A stretch of 33,473 nt of DNA from an uncultured Lentisphaeria bacterium (GTDB lineage Bacteria > Verrucomicrobiota > Lentisphaeria > Victivallales > Victivallaceae). Under the pieces are notes generated by a model that had not been told where the DNA came from, searched no databases, and was given only the letters and a program-made list of their open reading frames with translations. Below, one piece after another: positions 25,776 through 33,473 of the stretch (the first letter of the stretch is position 1; every line of letters starts with the position of its first letter). Where the stretch lies: contig CAIPAT010000114.1 in assembly GCA_903863035.1 (NCBI GenBank), positions 1 through 33,473 on the forward strand, read 5' to 3'. Made by a program: the position numbers and the translations under genes.

Positions 25776-26606
25776 ATGCTGAGTATCACGACAGACTATG
25801 TTAAGGACACAGGATGCCCCGCGCCGTTTTTAGAAAAAATAGCCGCGGCAGGTTTTTCACATGTCCACTGGTGCCACCACTGGAACACGGATTTCATTTA
25901 CTCCAGGCATGAAATCAAACAGATAAAAAAATGGCTTGGTGACTTCGGACTGAAACTGCTTGATCTGCATGCTTCAGCGGGCGTTGAAAAAAATTGGGGT
26001 TCGCTGGCGGAGTATGAGCGTTTGAGCGGCGTTGAACTCGTGCTGAACCGGCTGGAAATGAGTGCCGAACTTGGCGGAGACGCGATCGTGATGCATTTGC
26101 CTGCCATGGAGCAAAACAGTCTGCACCGCAAACCGCTGTACAAGTCACTGGACGCACTGCTTCCCGCCGCAAGAGAGCTGAAGGTGAACATAGCTGTTGA
26201 AAACGGCTCCTTTGAAGCGATAGAATCTGTTTTCAACGATTATCCAGACCCCTGTCTGGGGCTCTGCTATGATTCCGGGCATGGGAATATGGGCGCCGGG
26301 CGCGGGCTGATGGACCTGGACAGGTTGAAAAGCCGTCTTATGGTGGTCCACCTGCATGACAATGACGGAGTTTCAGACTTGCACCGGCCGATGTTCACCG
26401 GAACTGTTGACTGGAATGAGCTCGCAGGAATTATCGCCGGGTCTGCTTATGATAAATGTCCCAGTACCGAGGCGAACATGCGCCGCGGTCCGGGAAACGA
26501 GACTGAAGAAGCCTTTTTGTCAGAGTGTTTTCAAGCCTGCGAAAAATTTGCAGGGATGACCGCCGCTTTCAAAGGTGAAAAAAATAAAACATGGCGTATA
26601 TTGTGA
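25776..26606 (+). CDS. Sugar phosphate isomerase/epimerase, xylose-isomerase-like TIM barrel
   Basis: A 276-residue AP-endonuclease-2/xylose-isomerase-like barrel. AAAGGAGAG precedes the ATG. Expected metal-site segments are present: VAVENGSFEAIES-like Glu (IAVENGSFE), CYDSGHGNMG, VVHLHDNDG and STEANM. Such enzymes isomerise or epimerise free sugars, sugar acids or inositols; the substrate is not predictable. It diverges from the KDG operon and is followed directly by an AraC-family gene, so it is likely part of the same catabolic island. Confidence 0.85.
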   Translation: MLSITTDYVKDTGCPAPFLEKIAAAGFSHVHWCHHWNTDFIYSRHEIKQIKKWLGDFGLKLLDLHASAGVEKNWGSLAEYERLSGVELVLNRLEMSAELGGDAIVMHLPAMEQNSLHRKPLYKSLDALLPAARELKVNIAVENGSFEAIESVFNDYPDPCLGLCYDSGHGNMGAGRGLMDLDRLKSRLMVVHLHDNDGVSDLHRPMFTGTVDWNELAGIIAGSAYDKCPSTEANMRRGPGNETEEAFLSECFQACEKFAGMTAAFKGEKNKTWRIL

Positions 26607-26643
26607 CGTCATTGTTCAACTGCGGTTTACAGGCTTATTGATT

Positions 26644-27444
26644 ATGAAAATATTAGTATTGCATACAACCAAAATTTCACCTCACGCCACGGGCTATCAT
26701 TGCCACGAATACTGGCAGCTGGATCATTATTTTGACACCGAAACCAGGCTGAAAGTATGTCTTGAAGGGAAAATAGATTATATCGACGATTCCCGTGCGA
26801 TTCTGGTTCCGCCGGGCTGCATGCACAGTATTGAGTCGTTTACGCCTTCCAGAATTAACGCCGCCAAGTTCATGCCTGATGACGACAACACACTGTACGG
26901 CGGACTTAAACCCGGAGTAATCCAGGTTGCGGATTACAAAGATATATTTGACGCGATTTTCACGGGTGACATTCTGGACAACGAGGTGGAAAATGAAATC
27001 AAAAAACACTATCTCCATATCCTTGTTTTACGCTACCGTCAGGAACAGGACGGTTCCGGACGGAGGTTCAACCAGGCGCTCGACCCGAGGATAAATGAAG
27101 CCATATTTTATGTCAGGAAAAATCTTGCCTCAGGAGATATTTCACTGGATAGACTGGCGGCGGCGGCAGGCATGTCGATAAACCATTTTATCCGGATTTT
27201 TCAGCAGGAACTGGGAACAACTCCAATGAAATTTGTCCGCCGTCTGATTATCAATAAAGCTATCAGCCTGCTGGCATATTCCAATTTAAGCTTGATCCAA
27301 ATATCGGAGATGCTGAATTTTCCTGACCAGCACACGTTTTCCCGCAGTTTCAAGCGCGAAACCGGCCTGGCGCCGGGCCATTACCGCAGGAAAAATAACG
27401 AACCGGCGGCCTGGAGCGCTCAGGAAGTTACGGAAAAACGGTAA
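26644..27444 (+). CDS. AraC-family transcriptional regulator
   Basis: About 266 residues from the ATG at 26644, where the fold begins (MKILVLHTTKISP); a GTG at 26575 would extend it into the preceding gene and is less likely. An N-terminal cupin-like domain (GYHCHEYWQLDHYF, ILVPPGCMHSIESF) precedes the tandem helix-turn-helix: SLDRLAAAAGMSINHFIRIF and SLIQISEMLNFPDQHTFSRS, ending in GLAPGHYRR. It probably forms an operon with the TIM-barrel gene. Its 3' end overlaps the convergent galM by 25 bp. Confidence 0.88.
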   Translation: MKILVLHTTKISPHATGYHCHEYWQLDHYFDTETRLKVCLEGKIDYIDDSRAILVPPGCMHSIESFTPSRINAAKFMPDDDNTLYGGLKPGVIQVADYKDIFDAIFTGDILDNEVENEIKKHYLHILVLRYRQEQDGSGRRFNQALDPRINEAIFYVRKNLASGDISLDRLAAAAGMSINHFIRIFQQELGTTPMKFVRRLIINKAISLLAYSNLSLIQISEMLNFPDQHTFSRSFKRETGLAPGHYRRKNNEPAAWSAQEVTEKR

Positions 27445-28490
27445 ACCGTGAAACTCTGATATTTTTCGCCGGGCTTAAGCTCGGTTGACGGGAAATGCGG
27501 CTGGTTCGGGGAATCGGGAAAATGCTGTGTTTCAAGGCAGATTGCCGCTCTCTTTGGATATTTTTTGCCGTTTTTACCGACAGGAACATCGCCATCATCC
27601 AACACTTCCGAGGTATAGACTTGAATTCCCGGCTCCGAGGTGAACACCTCCATCATGATGCCGGATTCCGCCGAGTAAACCCATGCCGCGGCTTCCCGCT
27701 CAGGATTGGTGCGGCGGTTCAGCACATAATTCAAATCATAACCATTCGGCATGTCATTGATCTTCGAGCTGATCACAGCCGGAGCAGTAAAATCCAGCGC
27801 CGGCGTCCGTTTTACCGACAATACTTCGCCGGTCGGGAGACGCTTTTCGATCGGAGTATAAAATCCGGCGCCGACCCATAACTCATGGTTTACAATCAAT
27901 CCGCTACTTTCGCCGTTCAGATTAAAATAGCTGTGGTTAGTCAGATTAACGATGGTCGCACGGTCGGTTTCCGCGGTATAATCAATCCGCAGAAAATTAT
28001 CCCAGGTAAGAGTATAAAGCACAGATACCGTCAGCTGGCCAGGAAATCCTTCTTCGCCGTCCTTGCTGACATATTGAAGCTGCAGCGCCGGCCCCAGGGA
28101 ATTCTCCATCGGCGTTGCTTTCCAGAGTACTTTATGGAACCCGTTTCTTCCGCCATGCAGCCCGTTATCCTCTTTCGGCGGCGTTGGAATATTATACGTT
28201 TTACCGTCAAGGACGAAACGACCTTTTGCGATCCGGTTGGCACAGCGGCCGATGGTACTGCCGAAATACGCCGGATTTTGCAGATAATCTTCGCGCTTTT
28301 TAAACCCGAGGACAACATCCCGCGTTTTTCCGGTCCGGTCCGGCACATTCAGCGAAACAACCGTTGCGCCGTAATCAATAATCGAGACGCTGCCGCCTTC
28401 GCCGTTTTCCAGTGTGAATAGAGTGACACTTCTGCCTTCCGGAGTCTTAAGAAAAAGTTCCTGCTTAATTTTACCTTGTCTATTAGCCAT
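27420..28490 (-). CDS. galM: Aldose 1-epimerase (galactose mutarotase)
   Basis: About 356 residues from the preferred ATG at 28490, which overlaps the rnhC stop; an upstream in-frame start at 28523 lies inside rnhC. The beta-sandwich family motifs are clear: GATVVSLNVPDRTGK, GSTIGRCANRIAKG, NGLHGGRNGFHKVLW, the catalytic-His region TNHSYFNLNG, YDLNYVL and the catalytic-Glu region QVYTSEVLDD. It interconverts alpha and beta anomers of aldoses. No signal peptide is seen. It follows prfB and rnhC on the same strand and may be transcribed with them. Confidence 0.93.
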   Translation of the reverse strand: MANRQGKIKQELFLKTPEGRSVTLFTLENGEGGSVSIIDYGATVVSLNVPDRTGKTRDVVLGFKKREDYLQNPAYFGSTIGRCANRIAKGRFVLDGKTYNIPTPPKEDNGLHGGRNGFHKVLWKATPMENSLGPALQLQYVSKDGEEGFPGQLTVSVLYTLTWDNFLRIDYTAETDRATIVNLTNHSYFNLNGESSGLIVNHELWVGAGFYTPIEKRLPTGEVLSVKRTPALDFTAPAVISSKINDMPNGYDLNYVLNRRTNPEREAAAWVYSAESGIMMEVFTSEPGIQVYTSEVLDDGDVPVGKNGKKYPKRAAICLETQHFPDSPNQPHFPSTELKPGEKYQSFTVYRFSVTS

Positions 28491-29478
28491 TTTCCTGCAT
28501 TGCCTCCTTGCCGGGCCTGACATATCCCGGCAGTACTTTTTCTAAGGTTTTAAAATGAAGTTTTGCATACTTTCCAAGTTCGCCGGCGCCGTGCCGGACA
28601 ACTAACTCCCTGGCCGCCGTTTCGACGGCGGGGCTTGCCCCGCGCGGCAGTTCCAGATGCAATGCGACGCTTAATTTGTCCATTTGACTCAGAAACATAT
28701 CCCGCGCCAGTATTGACGCCGCCGCCACTGCCACATCGCTTTCAGCTTTAGTGCGCTGCTCAAGCTTCACATTGCGTCCGTTTTTAAGCAAAGCATTGCG
28801 AATCAGGTGCTCGGAACCGAATTTATCCGACAGCATACGCGGACATTCCGGAGCTTTGTCCAGCAGGTTCTCGATCGCTCTGGCATGGCCCCAGGCAAGC
28901 AGCCGGTTAAGATTACCGATTTTATCGTACAGACGGTTGTAAGATTCCGGTCCGATTGTCACCACGACAAATTTGCCGCCGGAAGCGTCTCTGATCGCAT
29001 TCGCCATTTCTTTTATCTTTTTGCCGCTTTTAATCGTTTTTGAATCGCGGACCCCGATTGCCCGGAATTTTTTCTGAGTGACGTCATCGGCAAAAACAGC
29101 GGCGATAACCAGCGGACCGAAAAAATCGCCTTTGCCGCTTTCGTCAATCCCCCCGTGAGGAGTAAAGGGTTCTTCCGGTTCGGGTTCCGCCTTGACGCTG
29201 TCGTCAGCGCCGCCGAGTAAATCTTCATAGCCGAATCCGGCGCTTTTCAATATTTCCGGTTCAATGACGTACAAAACCAGTTCTTCAAGGTTTTTGCCCT
29301 GCACTGTAGTCTTTCCGCTCAGGTATGCGGTGACACTGGTCTTGTCGAGGGATGCCTGCCAGTGAGCGTATGGAACTTCCTTGAACGCCCAGCCGCGCTC
29401 CTTTAAAATAGACTCCAGTTGTGCTATCTGTTCTGCTGACAATTCACAGACATAAAATGATTTTTTGCTATTTGCCAT
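28483..29478 (-). CDS. rnhC: Ribonuclease HIII
   Basis: A 331-residue RNase H type 2 enzyme cleaving RNA in RNA:DNA hybrids. The N-terminal ~85 residues form the TBP-like substrate-binding domain that distinguishes HIII from HII. The catalytic domain begins with GGIDESGKGDFFGPLV (D112, E113), followed by GVRDSKTI and ESDVAVAAASILARD supplying further acidic residues. It starts 2 bp after prfB without its own clear Shine-Dalgarno site, suggesting translational coupling. Confidence 0.94.
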   Translation of the reverse strand: MANSKKSFYVCELSAEQIAQLESILKERGWAFKEVPYAHWQASLDKTSVTAYLSGKTTVQGKNLEELVLYVIEPEILKSAGFGYEDLLGGADDSVKAEPEPEEPFTPHGGIDESGKGDFFGPLVIAAVFADDVTQKKFRAIGVRDSKTIKSGKKIKEMANAIRDASGGKFVVVTIGPESYNRLYDKIGNLNRLLAWGHARAIENLLDKAPECPRMLSDKFGSEHLIRNALLKNGRNVKLEQRTKAESDVAVAAASILARDMFLSQMDKLSVALHLELPRGASPAVETAARELVVRHGAGELGKYAKLHFKTLEKVLPGYVRPGKEAMQENG

Positions 29479-29480
29479 AT

Positions 29481-30575
29481 TTATTTTGTCGTAGATTTCA
29501 GCCAGGCTTCAACGAAACGGTCGAGGTCGCCGTCCAGCACTGCCGCGGTATTGCCGGTTTCAACATCAGTCCGCAGATCTTTCACCATCTGGTAGGGATG
29601 CAGCACATAAGAACGGATCTGGTTGCCCCAGCTGTTTTCGGTTTTCACCCCGCGGATCTGATCGGCTTCCTTGCGCCGCTCCTCCTCCTGGCGTTCATAC
29701 AACCGCGCTTTCAGCATCTTCATGGCGGTGGCACGGTTTTTATGCTGTGAACGTTCCGCCTGGCACGCCACAATAATGTTGGTGGGAATGTGGGTAATGC
29801 GGATAGCGCTGTCGGTGGTGTTGACGTGCTGGCCGCCGGCGCCGCTGGAACGGTAAGTGTCCACGCGCAGATCTTTTTCATCAATCTCGACTTCGACGTC
29901 GTCACTGATTTCGGGAAAAACATCAACGGAAGCAAATGAAGTATGACGGCGGGCGTTACTGTCAAACGGCGAAATACGCACCAGCCGGTGCACGCCGTTT
30001 TCCGCTCTGGAATAGCCGTAGGCGAATTCGCCTTCAACTCTCAAGGTTACGCTTTTGATACCGGCTTCGTCGCCCTGCTGGATATCAATGATTTCATCTT
30101 TCCAGCCGCGGCGTTCAAACCACCGCCGGTACATGCGCATAAGCATTGAAGCCCAGTCGCAGGACTCGGTTCCGCCGGCTCCGGCGTGAATCGAAAAATA
30201 TGCATTGTTGCCGTCAAATTTGCCGGACAGAAAACTCAGAAGTTCAACCTGTTCAAGTTCCACGGAAAGCTTAGCCCAGGCGGCGGAAGCCTCCTCGCAC
30301 ATTTCCGGATCCTCTTTGGCGAATTCGCACTGCACTGCGAAATCCTCCACCTGACGACATAGACGGTTATAAGGGTTGCACACATTTTTACAAATGCTCA
30401 GTGCGCCCATCAGCTGCTGTGCTTCTTCGCGCTTGTCCCAGAAGTTAGGAGCAAGCATCTTTTCCTCAATCTCTCTGGTCTGCTGAATTTTTTCGTCTAT
30501 CTTCAAATAGAGGCCTAGATGTTTTATCCGGGACAGGGCTTCTCTGCCAATTATTGCCAGTTCATCGGGAGTCAT
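29481..30575 (-). CDS. prfB: Peptide chain release factor 2
   Basis: Class I release factor recognising UGA and UAA. The SPF stop-recognition tripeptide (RISPFDSNARRH) and the catalytic GGQ (SGAGGQHVNTTDSAIRI) are both present, so this is RF2 rather than RF1. The start at ATG 30575 has GGAG six bases upstream; a TTG at 30587 would add four residues. The frame is uninterrupted through the region where many bacteria have the CUU-UGA frameshift (here HLGLYLKIDEK). However, a separate upstream ORF with a perfect ribosome binding site overlaps its start in the other frame (see the uORF entry). It heads an apparent prfB-rnhC-galM operon. Confidence 0.94.
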   Translation of the reverse strand: MTPDELAIIGREALSRIKHLGLYLKIDEKIQQTREIEEKMLAPNFWDKREEAQQLMGALSICKNVCNPYNRLCRQVEDFAVQCEFAKEDPEMCEEASAAWAKLSVELEQVELLSFLSGKFDGNNAYFSIHAGAGGTESCDWASMLMRMYRRWFERRGWKDEIIDIQQGDEAGIKSVTLRVEGEFAYGYSRAENGVHRLVRISPFDSNARRHTSFASVDVFPEISDDVEVEIDEKDLRVDTYRSSGAGGQHVNTTDSAIRITHIPTNIIVACQAERSQHKNRATAMKMLKARLYERQEEERRKEADQIRGVKTENSWGNQIRSYVLHPYQMVKDLRTDVETGNTAAVLDGDLDRFVEAWLKSTTK

Positions 30576-30612
30576 GTATATCTCCAATTTTTTTACTCAT
30601 AATAAACCTCCT
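30562..30612 (-). promoter_or_regulatory. Upstream ORF ending in UGA, overlapping the prfB start
   Basis: On the minus strand AGGAGG (about 30607-30612) stands six bases before an ATG at 30600. That ATG opens a 12-codon frame (MSKKIGDIHDSR) that stops at TGA 30564-30562, 13 bases past the prfB ATG. The prfB frame is +1 relative to this uORF. The upstream signal is stronger than the GGAG in front of prfB itself. A regulatory role, by translational coupling or by RF2-sensitive frameshifting, is inferred; the codon before the stop is CGA, not the classic CUU. Confidence 0.5.
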
Positions 30613-30725
30613 GAAACACAAAATTTCAACCGCGCCTGTGAAACCACAGGAATGATTGTACAAAGTTCTAAAGTTCGGTCCCGCTTGCGAGTTCCGCGAA
30701 TGCGGGATCTAAAGTTCTAGAGTTC

Positions 30726-30858
30726 ACCATTCCCCATTCGCCATTCACCAGTTACCAGTTACCAGTTACCATTCACCAGTTACCATTCACCAGTTCCCAG
30801 TTACCAGTTACCAGTTACCAGTTACCAGTTACCAGTCACCATTCCCCATTCACCAGTT
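30726..30858 (+). repeat. Heptanucleotide satellite, 19 units of ACCAGTT / ACCATTC
   Basis: An uninterrupted run of 19 seven-base units, mostly ACCAGTT with ACCATTC, CCCATTC and single-base variants, all in phase. The last unit runs into the TAA stop codon of the PfkB-family gene (30857-30859). It lies between that stop and the prfB promoter region. It resembles in style the short heptanucleotide repeats known from some filamentous cyanobacteria. Confidence 0.92.
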
Positions 30859-32050
30859 ACTTTTCAAGCTGATTCTTGAATGTCTGCTGGAATTCAGAAA
30901 CTTTGGCTTTTTTCTCGCCGGGAGCTTTTTCCAGGTAGGTTCCGCCGATATAAAAACAGGCGAACCCGCCGGAACCGCAGCCCCAGGAACAAGCCTCAAT
31001 AATATCCATGCTGCCTTTTTTGCCGTCATAGAACTGCCTGGCAACGGATGCCAGCACCCCGCCGGCAAAGTTATCGCCGCATCCGGTGGTGTCGCCCCGC
31101 AGTTCCGGATTCTTTTTTATGCGTTCGCCTACCAGACTGCAGACTGGCAGTGCAATCAGTTCCTGCTTTTTGAAAAATGAGCCGTCAGACCACGCATAAA
31201 AGTTTTCTGCGCCATGGGTGATGATAAATGAGCGTAAGCCGTTTGCGATAAAGAATTCTACCGCGTCGTCAATATTCTTTTTACCACTGAGTTTCATCGC
31301 TTCCTCCCAGTCGACAATCAGCAAGTCTATCAAGCGATAGGACTCGTCGCTTTCGCCCAGCGGCCATTTTCCGCCGGCATTCTTCTTTTCATTTCTGAAG
31401 TCGAAAACAGTGGTGACAATATTGACGCAACCCTCCTCCCGGCCTTTTTTCAGCAAAGTAGTTAAGTGATCATGAATCAGCGGCACCAGCGCCGTGGCGC
31501 CGAAAAAGACTATGTCCGCGTCAAAGAAACGCTTATCCAGCATTGCCGGGGTATATTCCCAGGCTGACCCGATATTATTGACAAAAGAGCGCTCGCCTTT
31601 GCCGTCATGATAATTGGGGTCGGAAAAAACATCAGTGAACGGAGAAAATCCTGGTTTATGAATATAATTGTCAATATTAACCGGAGTCTGTTTCAGGATG
31701 GAGAGAATCTTTTCCGCGGTATCGTCCTGACCGAGAGCCCCGTAAAAATCGAACTCAATATTTTGATCGTAAAGCAGCTGCGCGGCATTGATCAGAGCGA
31801 CTATCGCGGGGCCGCCGATATTGAATGCATGCGGCTGGGCTCCGCCCGTAATTTCATCTCTTACCTGCGCAAACGGCTTTCCGGCAAATTTTTCCAGGTC
31901 CTCGGCAAAAACCAGATGCCCGGGATTCAAGCCGCCGTCGCCATCGGTCCGCGACAGATATTTTTTAAACGCATCGCTGCTGAAATTAACGTTGGCATAA
32001 ACAAAATCAGCCAGGGAACAACCGACACATGACACTTTCATTTTTTTCAT
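30857..32050 (-). CDS. PfkB-family carbohydrate (ribokinase-like) kinase
   Basis: A 397-residue ribokinase-fold kinase, longer than typical because of inserts in the first half. The N-terminal strand MKVSCVGCSLADFVYANV and AFNIGGPAIVALINAAQLL (sugar-site GG) and the C-terminal GDTTGCGDNFAGGVLASVA (anion hole and catalytic Asp) define the family. Unlike kdgK it is isolated from sugar genes, and its long N-terminal segment (FKKYLSRTDGDGGLNPG) does not allow a substrate assignment; fructose, nucleoside or another sugar are all possible. Its stop codon lies in the last unit of a heptanucleotide repeat tract. Confidence 0.85.
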   Translation of the reverse strand: MKKMKVSCVGCSLADFVYANVNFSSDAFKKYLSRTDGDGGLNPGHLVFAEDLEKFAGKPFAQVRDEITGGAQPHAFNIGGPAIVALINAAQLLYDQNIEFDFYGALGQDDTAEKILSILKQTPVNIDNYIHKPGFSPFTDVFSDPNYHDGKGERSFVNNIGSAWEYTPAMLDKRFFDADIVFFGATALVPLIHDHLTTLLKKGREEGCVNIVTTVFDFRNEKKNAGGKWPLGESDESYRLIDLLIVDWEEAMKLSGKKNIDDAVEFFIANGLRSFIITHGAENFYAWSDGSFFKKQELIALPVCSLVGERIKKNPELRGDTTGCGDNFAGGVLASVARQFYDGKKGSMDIIEACSWGCGSGGFACFYIGGTYLEKAPGEKKAKVSEFQQTFKNQLEK

Positions 32051-32103
32051 ATTTTAAATTCCCGCTTTCAATATATTCAAATAGCTTCATTAACAAATAG
32101 CTA

Positions 32104-32285
32104 TACTCTGCCGTCTGAAAGTTTAACTCTAGATTGCGAAGATTTTGAGAATTGGTTCGTATTCTGAGAGGCTGCCGATACCGGGGTATCGAAGGCCTTG
32201 AAGAGTGCGAATCCAAAATCAAAAAACCGCAATCCCGCAATTGCGGGACGAGCGTCTATTCTTAAATTTTCAGCTGTGCAGAGTA
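32104..32285 (-). repeat. Element B, copy 2: 182-bp MITE-like element with an inserted hairpin
   Basis: Reverse-oriented relative to 19442-19609. Left end TACTCTGCCGTCTGAAAG and right end (reverse complement) TACTCTGCACAGCTGAAA are inverted repeats, each again flanked by TA (32102-32103 and 32286-32287). It is 14 bp longer than copy 1; 13 of these form, with neighbouring bases, the perfect palindrome TCCCGCAATTGCGGGA (32233-32248). It lies about 55 bp upstream of the PfkB-family start and could carry or displace its promoter. Confidence 0.8.
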
Positions 32286-32502
32286 TAATATCGTCATATT
32301 AACAATACTTACAATAAGATGCATATAATTTTTAACAAAAATCGTCAATGCGCCGGCGGCGGAACGCAGGCACTGATTATAAAATGTAAAAAATATGATT
32401 TGCCGGCAAAGTAAAATCCTGCCCCCCGGATATTTGACCCCGATTTTCAGCGCAGTGTACCGGCAGGTATTCCAGCTTGCGCTGGAAGCTTGAATTACTT
32501 TA

Positions 32503-32617
32503 ATCGTATAGGAATTTGTATTAAATTAATGTAGGTCAGACATTCCTGTCTGATATTTCGTCGGCAAGAATGCCCGCGCTGCATTACAAAAAAAGTCCCG
32601 GCACAGCCGGTTAAGTT
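32503..32617 (+). repeat. Dispersed repeat, right copy (partner at 175-288)
   Basis: Same order of parts as the left copy: ATCGTATAGGAATTTGTAT, the GTCAGACA-ttcc-TGTCTGA hairpin, GAATGCCCGCGCT, and a CCGGCACAGCCGGTTAAG tail. Differences are scattered substitutions and one-base indels, indicating independent drift. Confidence 0.75.
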
Positions 32618-33061
32618 AAAGGAATATGGGTTCATTGCGCGCTTGCCGCGCAATAACCACTCTTGAAAAACATACATGCCAATGCGAAGCAACATTATAT
32701 TGTCAATACACCCTTTTAAAAAATGTCTTTATACAGCTTCGCGGCAAGGTCATTTTGCGTTTATTTGAAAACGGCTCCGTTCCCCGATATTCATATCGGG
32801 CTCCGTCGCCGCTCCCAAATAATGCTCGAAATTGCTCTTGTTGTTACTTACTCTAAGATTGCGGATCGGTATTAAGCATCACGATAGTAATACTATCTGT
32901 TAAAAACTGGTTTTATTGAATAAGTGATTTGCAGCATGTGACTTATGACATTATTTTGTTTGTCTGGAGTTTTTGGCGTGCGATAATCTAATGCGTAATT
33001 TATGAAAAAGGCATGCCCTGTTCATTGGGAAAATTGTCTTGACGGGGGCAAGGTTTGAGAA

Positions 33062-33313
33062 ATGGGGAACTCTAAATCAAAAAAAATAGTTCCGGTGAAT
33101 ATTTTATATTCCGAAACAGAACTGGACAAACTGGACAAACTGGTGGACCGTGACAAATCCACTCGCGCCGCTGTTGTCCGCAAAGCCACCGAAATGCTGC
33201 ATATCGTCACTTTTGAAAAACCCGATTTGTACAGTAAAATCTTTGAAGAGATAATAATAGGAGACAGGAGTCAGAATGGGAGCCGAAAACTCAAAATACA
33301 GCAGAAGATTTAA
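33062..33313 (+). CDS. Small ribbon-helix-helix (CopG/Arc-like) protein
   Basis: An 83-residue protein with AAGG about eight bases before the ATG. Residues about 8-46 fit a ribbon-helix-helix DNA-binding fold: the strand KKIVPVNILY, helix ETELDKLDKLVDRD, a turn, and helix STRAAVVRKATEML with the usual Ser/Thr-Arg start. Such proteins act as dimeric repressors, often as antitoxins or plasmid/phage regulators. No toxin gene is visible within the window on either side. The C-terminal 25 residues are polar and possibly disordered. Confidence 0.7.
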   Translation: MGNSKSKKIVPVNILYSETELDKLDKLVDRDKSTRAAVVRKATEMLHIVTFEKPDLYSKIFEEIIIGDRSQNGSRKLKIQQKI

Positions 33314-33342
33314 AGAATTTTAATAGAAATAAAGGCATGTTT

Positions 33343-33377
33343 CAAAAGCCCAGTTGACACATTCCATGTCACTGGGC
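33343..33377 (-). terminator. Terminator-like hairpin for the gene at the right edge
   Basis: Arms GCCCAGTTGACA (33347-33358) and TGTCACTGGGC (33367-33377) pair with one bulged base. On the minus strand the hairpin is followed by TTTT (plus-strand A at 33343-33346). It lies just beyond the stop codon at 33390 of the partial minus-strand gene. Confidence 0.6.
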
Positions 33378-33389
33378 ATGAAATGACAT

Positions 33390-33473
33390 CTATTTTTTAG
33401 CTTGCTTTTTCCTGAAGGAGCCTGCCTCCTTCACCCGCTTGAGGACGAAACAATTCCTGTCCTCGATGAACCA
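33390..33473 (-). CDS. 3' end of an unidentified gene, cut by the window edge
   Basis: Reading inward from the right edge, 27 codons are open on the minus strand before a TAG at 33390-33392. The encoded tail (WFIEDRNCFVLKRVKEAG, then SFRKKQAKK) is basic and protein-like, and a terminator-like hairpin follows. The family was not recognised; a transposase or other nucleic-acid-binding protein would fit the basic tail, but this is a guess. Confidence 0.45.
   Translation of the reverse strand, partial: WFIEDRNCFVLKRVKEAGSFRKKQAKK

Larger units (their letters stand above)
32051..33061. other. 1-kb gene-poor region with repeats
   Basis: No credible gene. Contents: element B copy 2 (32104-32285); the right copy of the dispersed repeat (32503-32617); a hairpin CCCGATAT-tc-ATATCGGG (32783-32800) bracketed by direct repeats GGCTCCGT (32773-32780 and 32799-32806); and an AT-rich stretch before the ribbon-helix-helix gene. 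The short open frames are not supported by ribosome binding sites or protein-like composition. Confidence 0.6.

Noticed and set aside
30475-30530. Classical RF2 CUU-UGA frameshift site inside prfB
   Set aside because: The frame is continuous through the equivalent region (HLGLYLKIDEK); an out-of-frame TGA there is not in the geometry needed for +1 shifting.

Overview
The window looks like a chromosomal segment of an anaerobic, saccharolytic bacterium, most plausibly from the Lentisphaerota/PVC side of the tree. This is inference from gene style: a ferredoxin-linked transhydrogenase, a UroD-family/AraC pair, a cytoplasmic BNR 'sialidase-like' protein in a KDG operon, SUMF1-type exported protein, RNase HIII, and intergenic spaces crowded with palindromic and heptanucleotide repeats. 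No rRNA, tRNA, CRISPR array or complete insertion sequence was recognised. Gene bodies are of medium GC; the 4.1-6.4 kb nuclease region and the far right end are clearly AT-richer.

Layout. 1-823: repeat-rich and probably gene-free. 824-4045: housekeeping and small genes (DUF4410-like lipoprotein, folD, EEP-family phosphohydrolase, GNAT acetyltransferase). 4331-6181: an AT-rich lone gene for a predicted PD-(D/E)XK nuclease with SAP-like repeats. 6578-7318: an exported SUMF1-fold protein. 8054-15399: a block of five co-oriented redox genes in transcription order pntA, pntB, then NuoE-like, NuoF-like and GltD-like subunits resembling the Sporomusa-type (Stn) electron-bifurcating transhydrogenase. 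15606-19139: PstS-like binding protein, rpe and the potassium transporter kup. 19819-28490: a sugar-acid/sugar catabolic region with a UroD-family protein, two AraC regulators, a GntR-BNR-Eda-KdgK operon, a TIM-barrel isomerase and galM. 28483-30575: rnhC and prfB, co-oriented with galM. 30857-32050: a PfkB kinase. 32051-33473: repeats, a ribbon-helix-helix protein and the 3' end of an unidentified gene.

How it fits together. PntAB (proton-motive-force-linked NADH/NADP+ exchange) and the Stn-like complex (ferredoxin, NAD(H) and NADP(H)) side by side would form one redox-balancing locus joining all three soluble electron pools to the membrane potential. The catabolic region delivers KDG to KDPG to pyruvate plus glyceraldehyde 3-phosphate, with rpe and galM supplying pentose-phosphate and aldose entry steps; its regulators sit next to their probable targets.

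The most unusual non-coding content is two dispersed MITE-like families with terminal inverted repeats (A: 7795-7962 and 19656-19823; B: 19442-19609 and 32104-32285), two heptanucleotide tracts placed at gene boundaries, and a 12-codon upstream ORF ending in UGA that overlaps the start of the release factor 2 gene in the frame relationship (+1) used by classical RF2 autoregulation.
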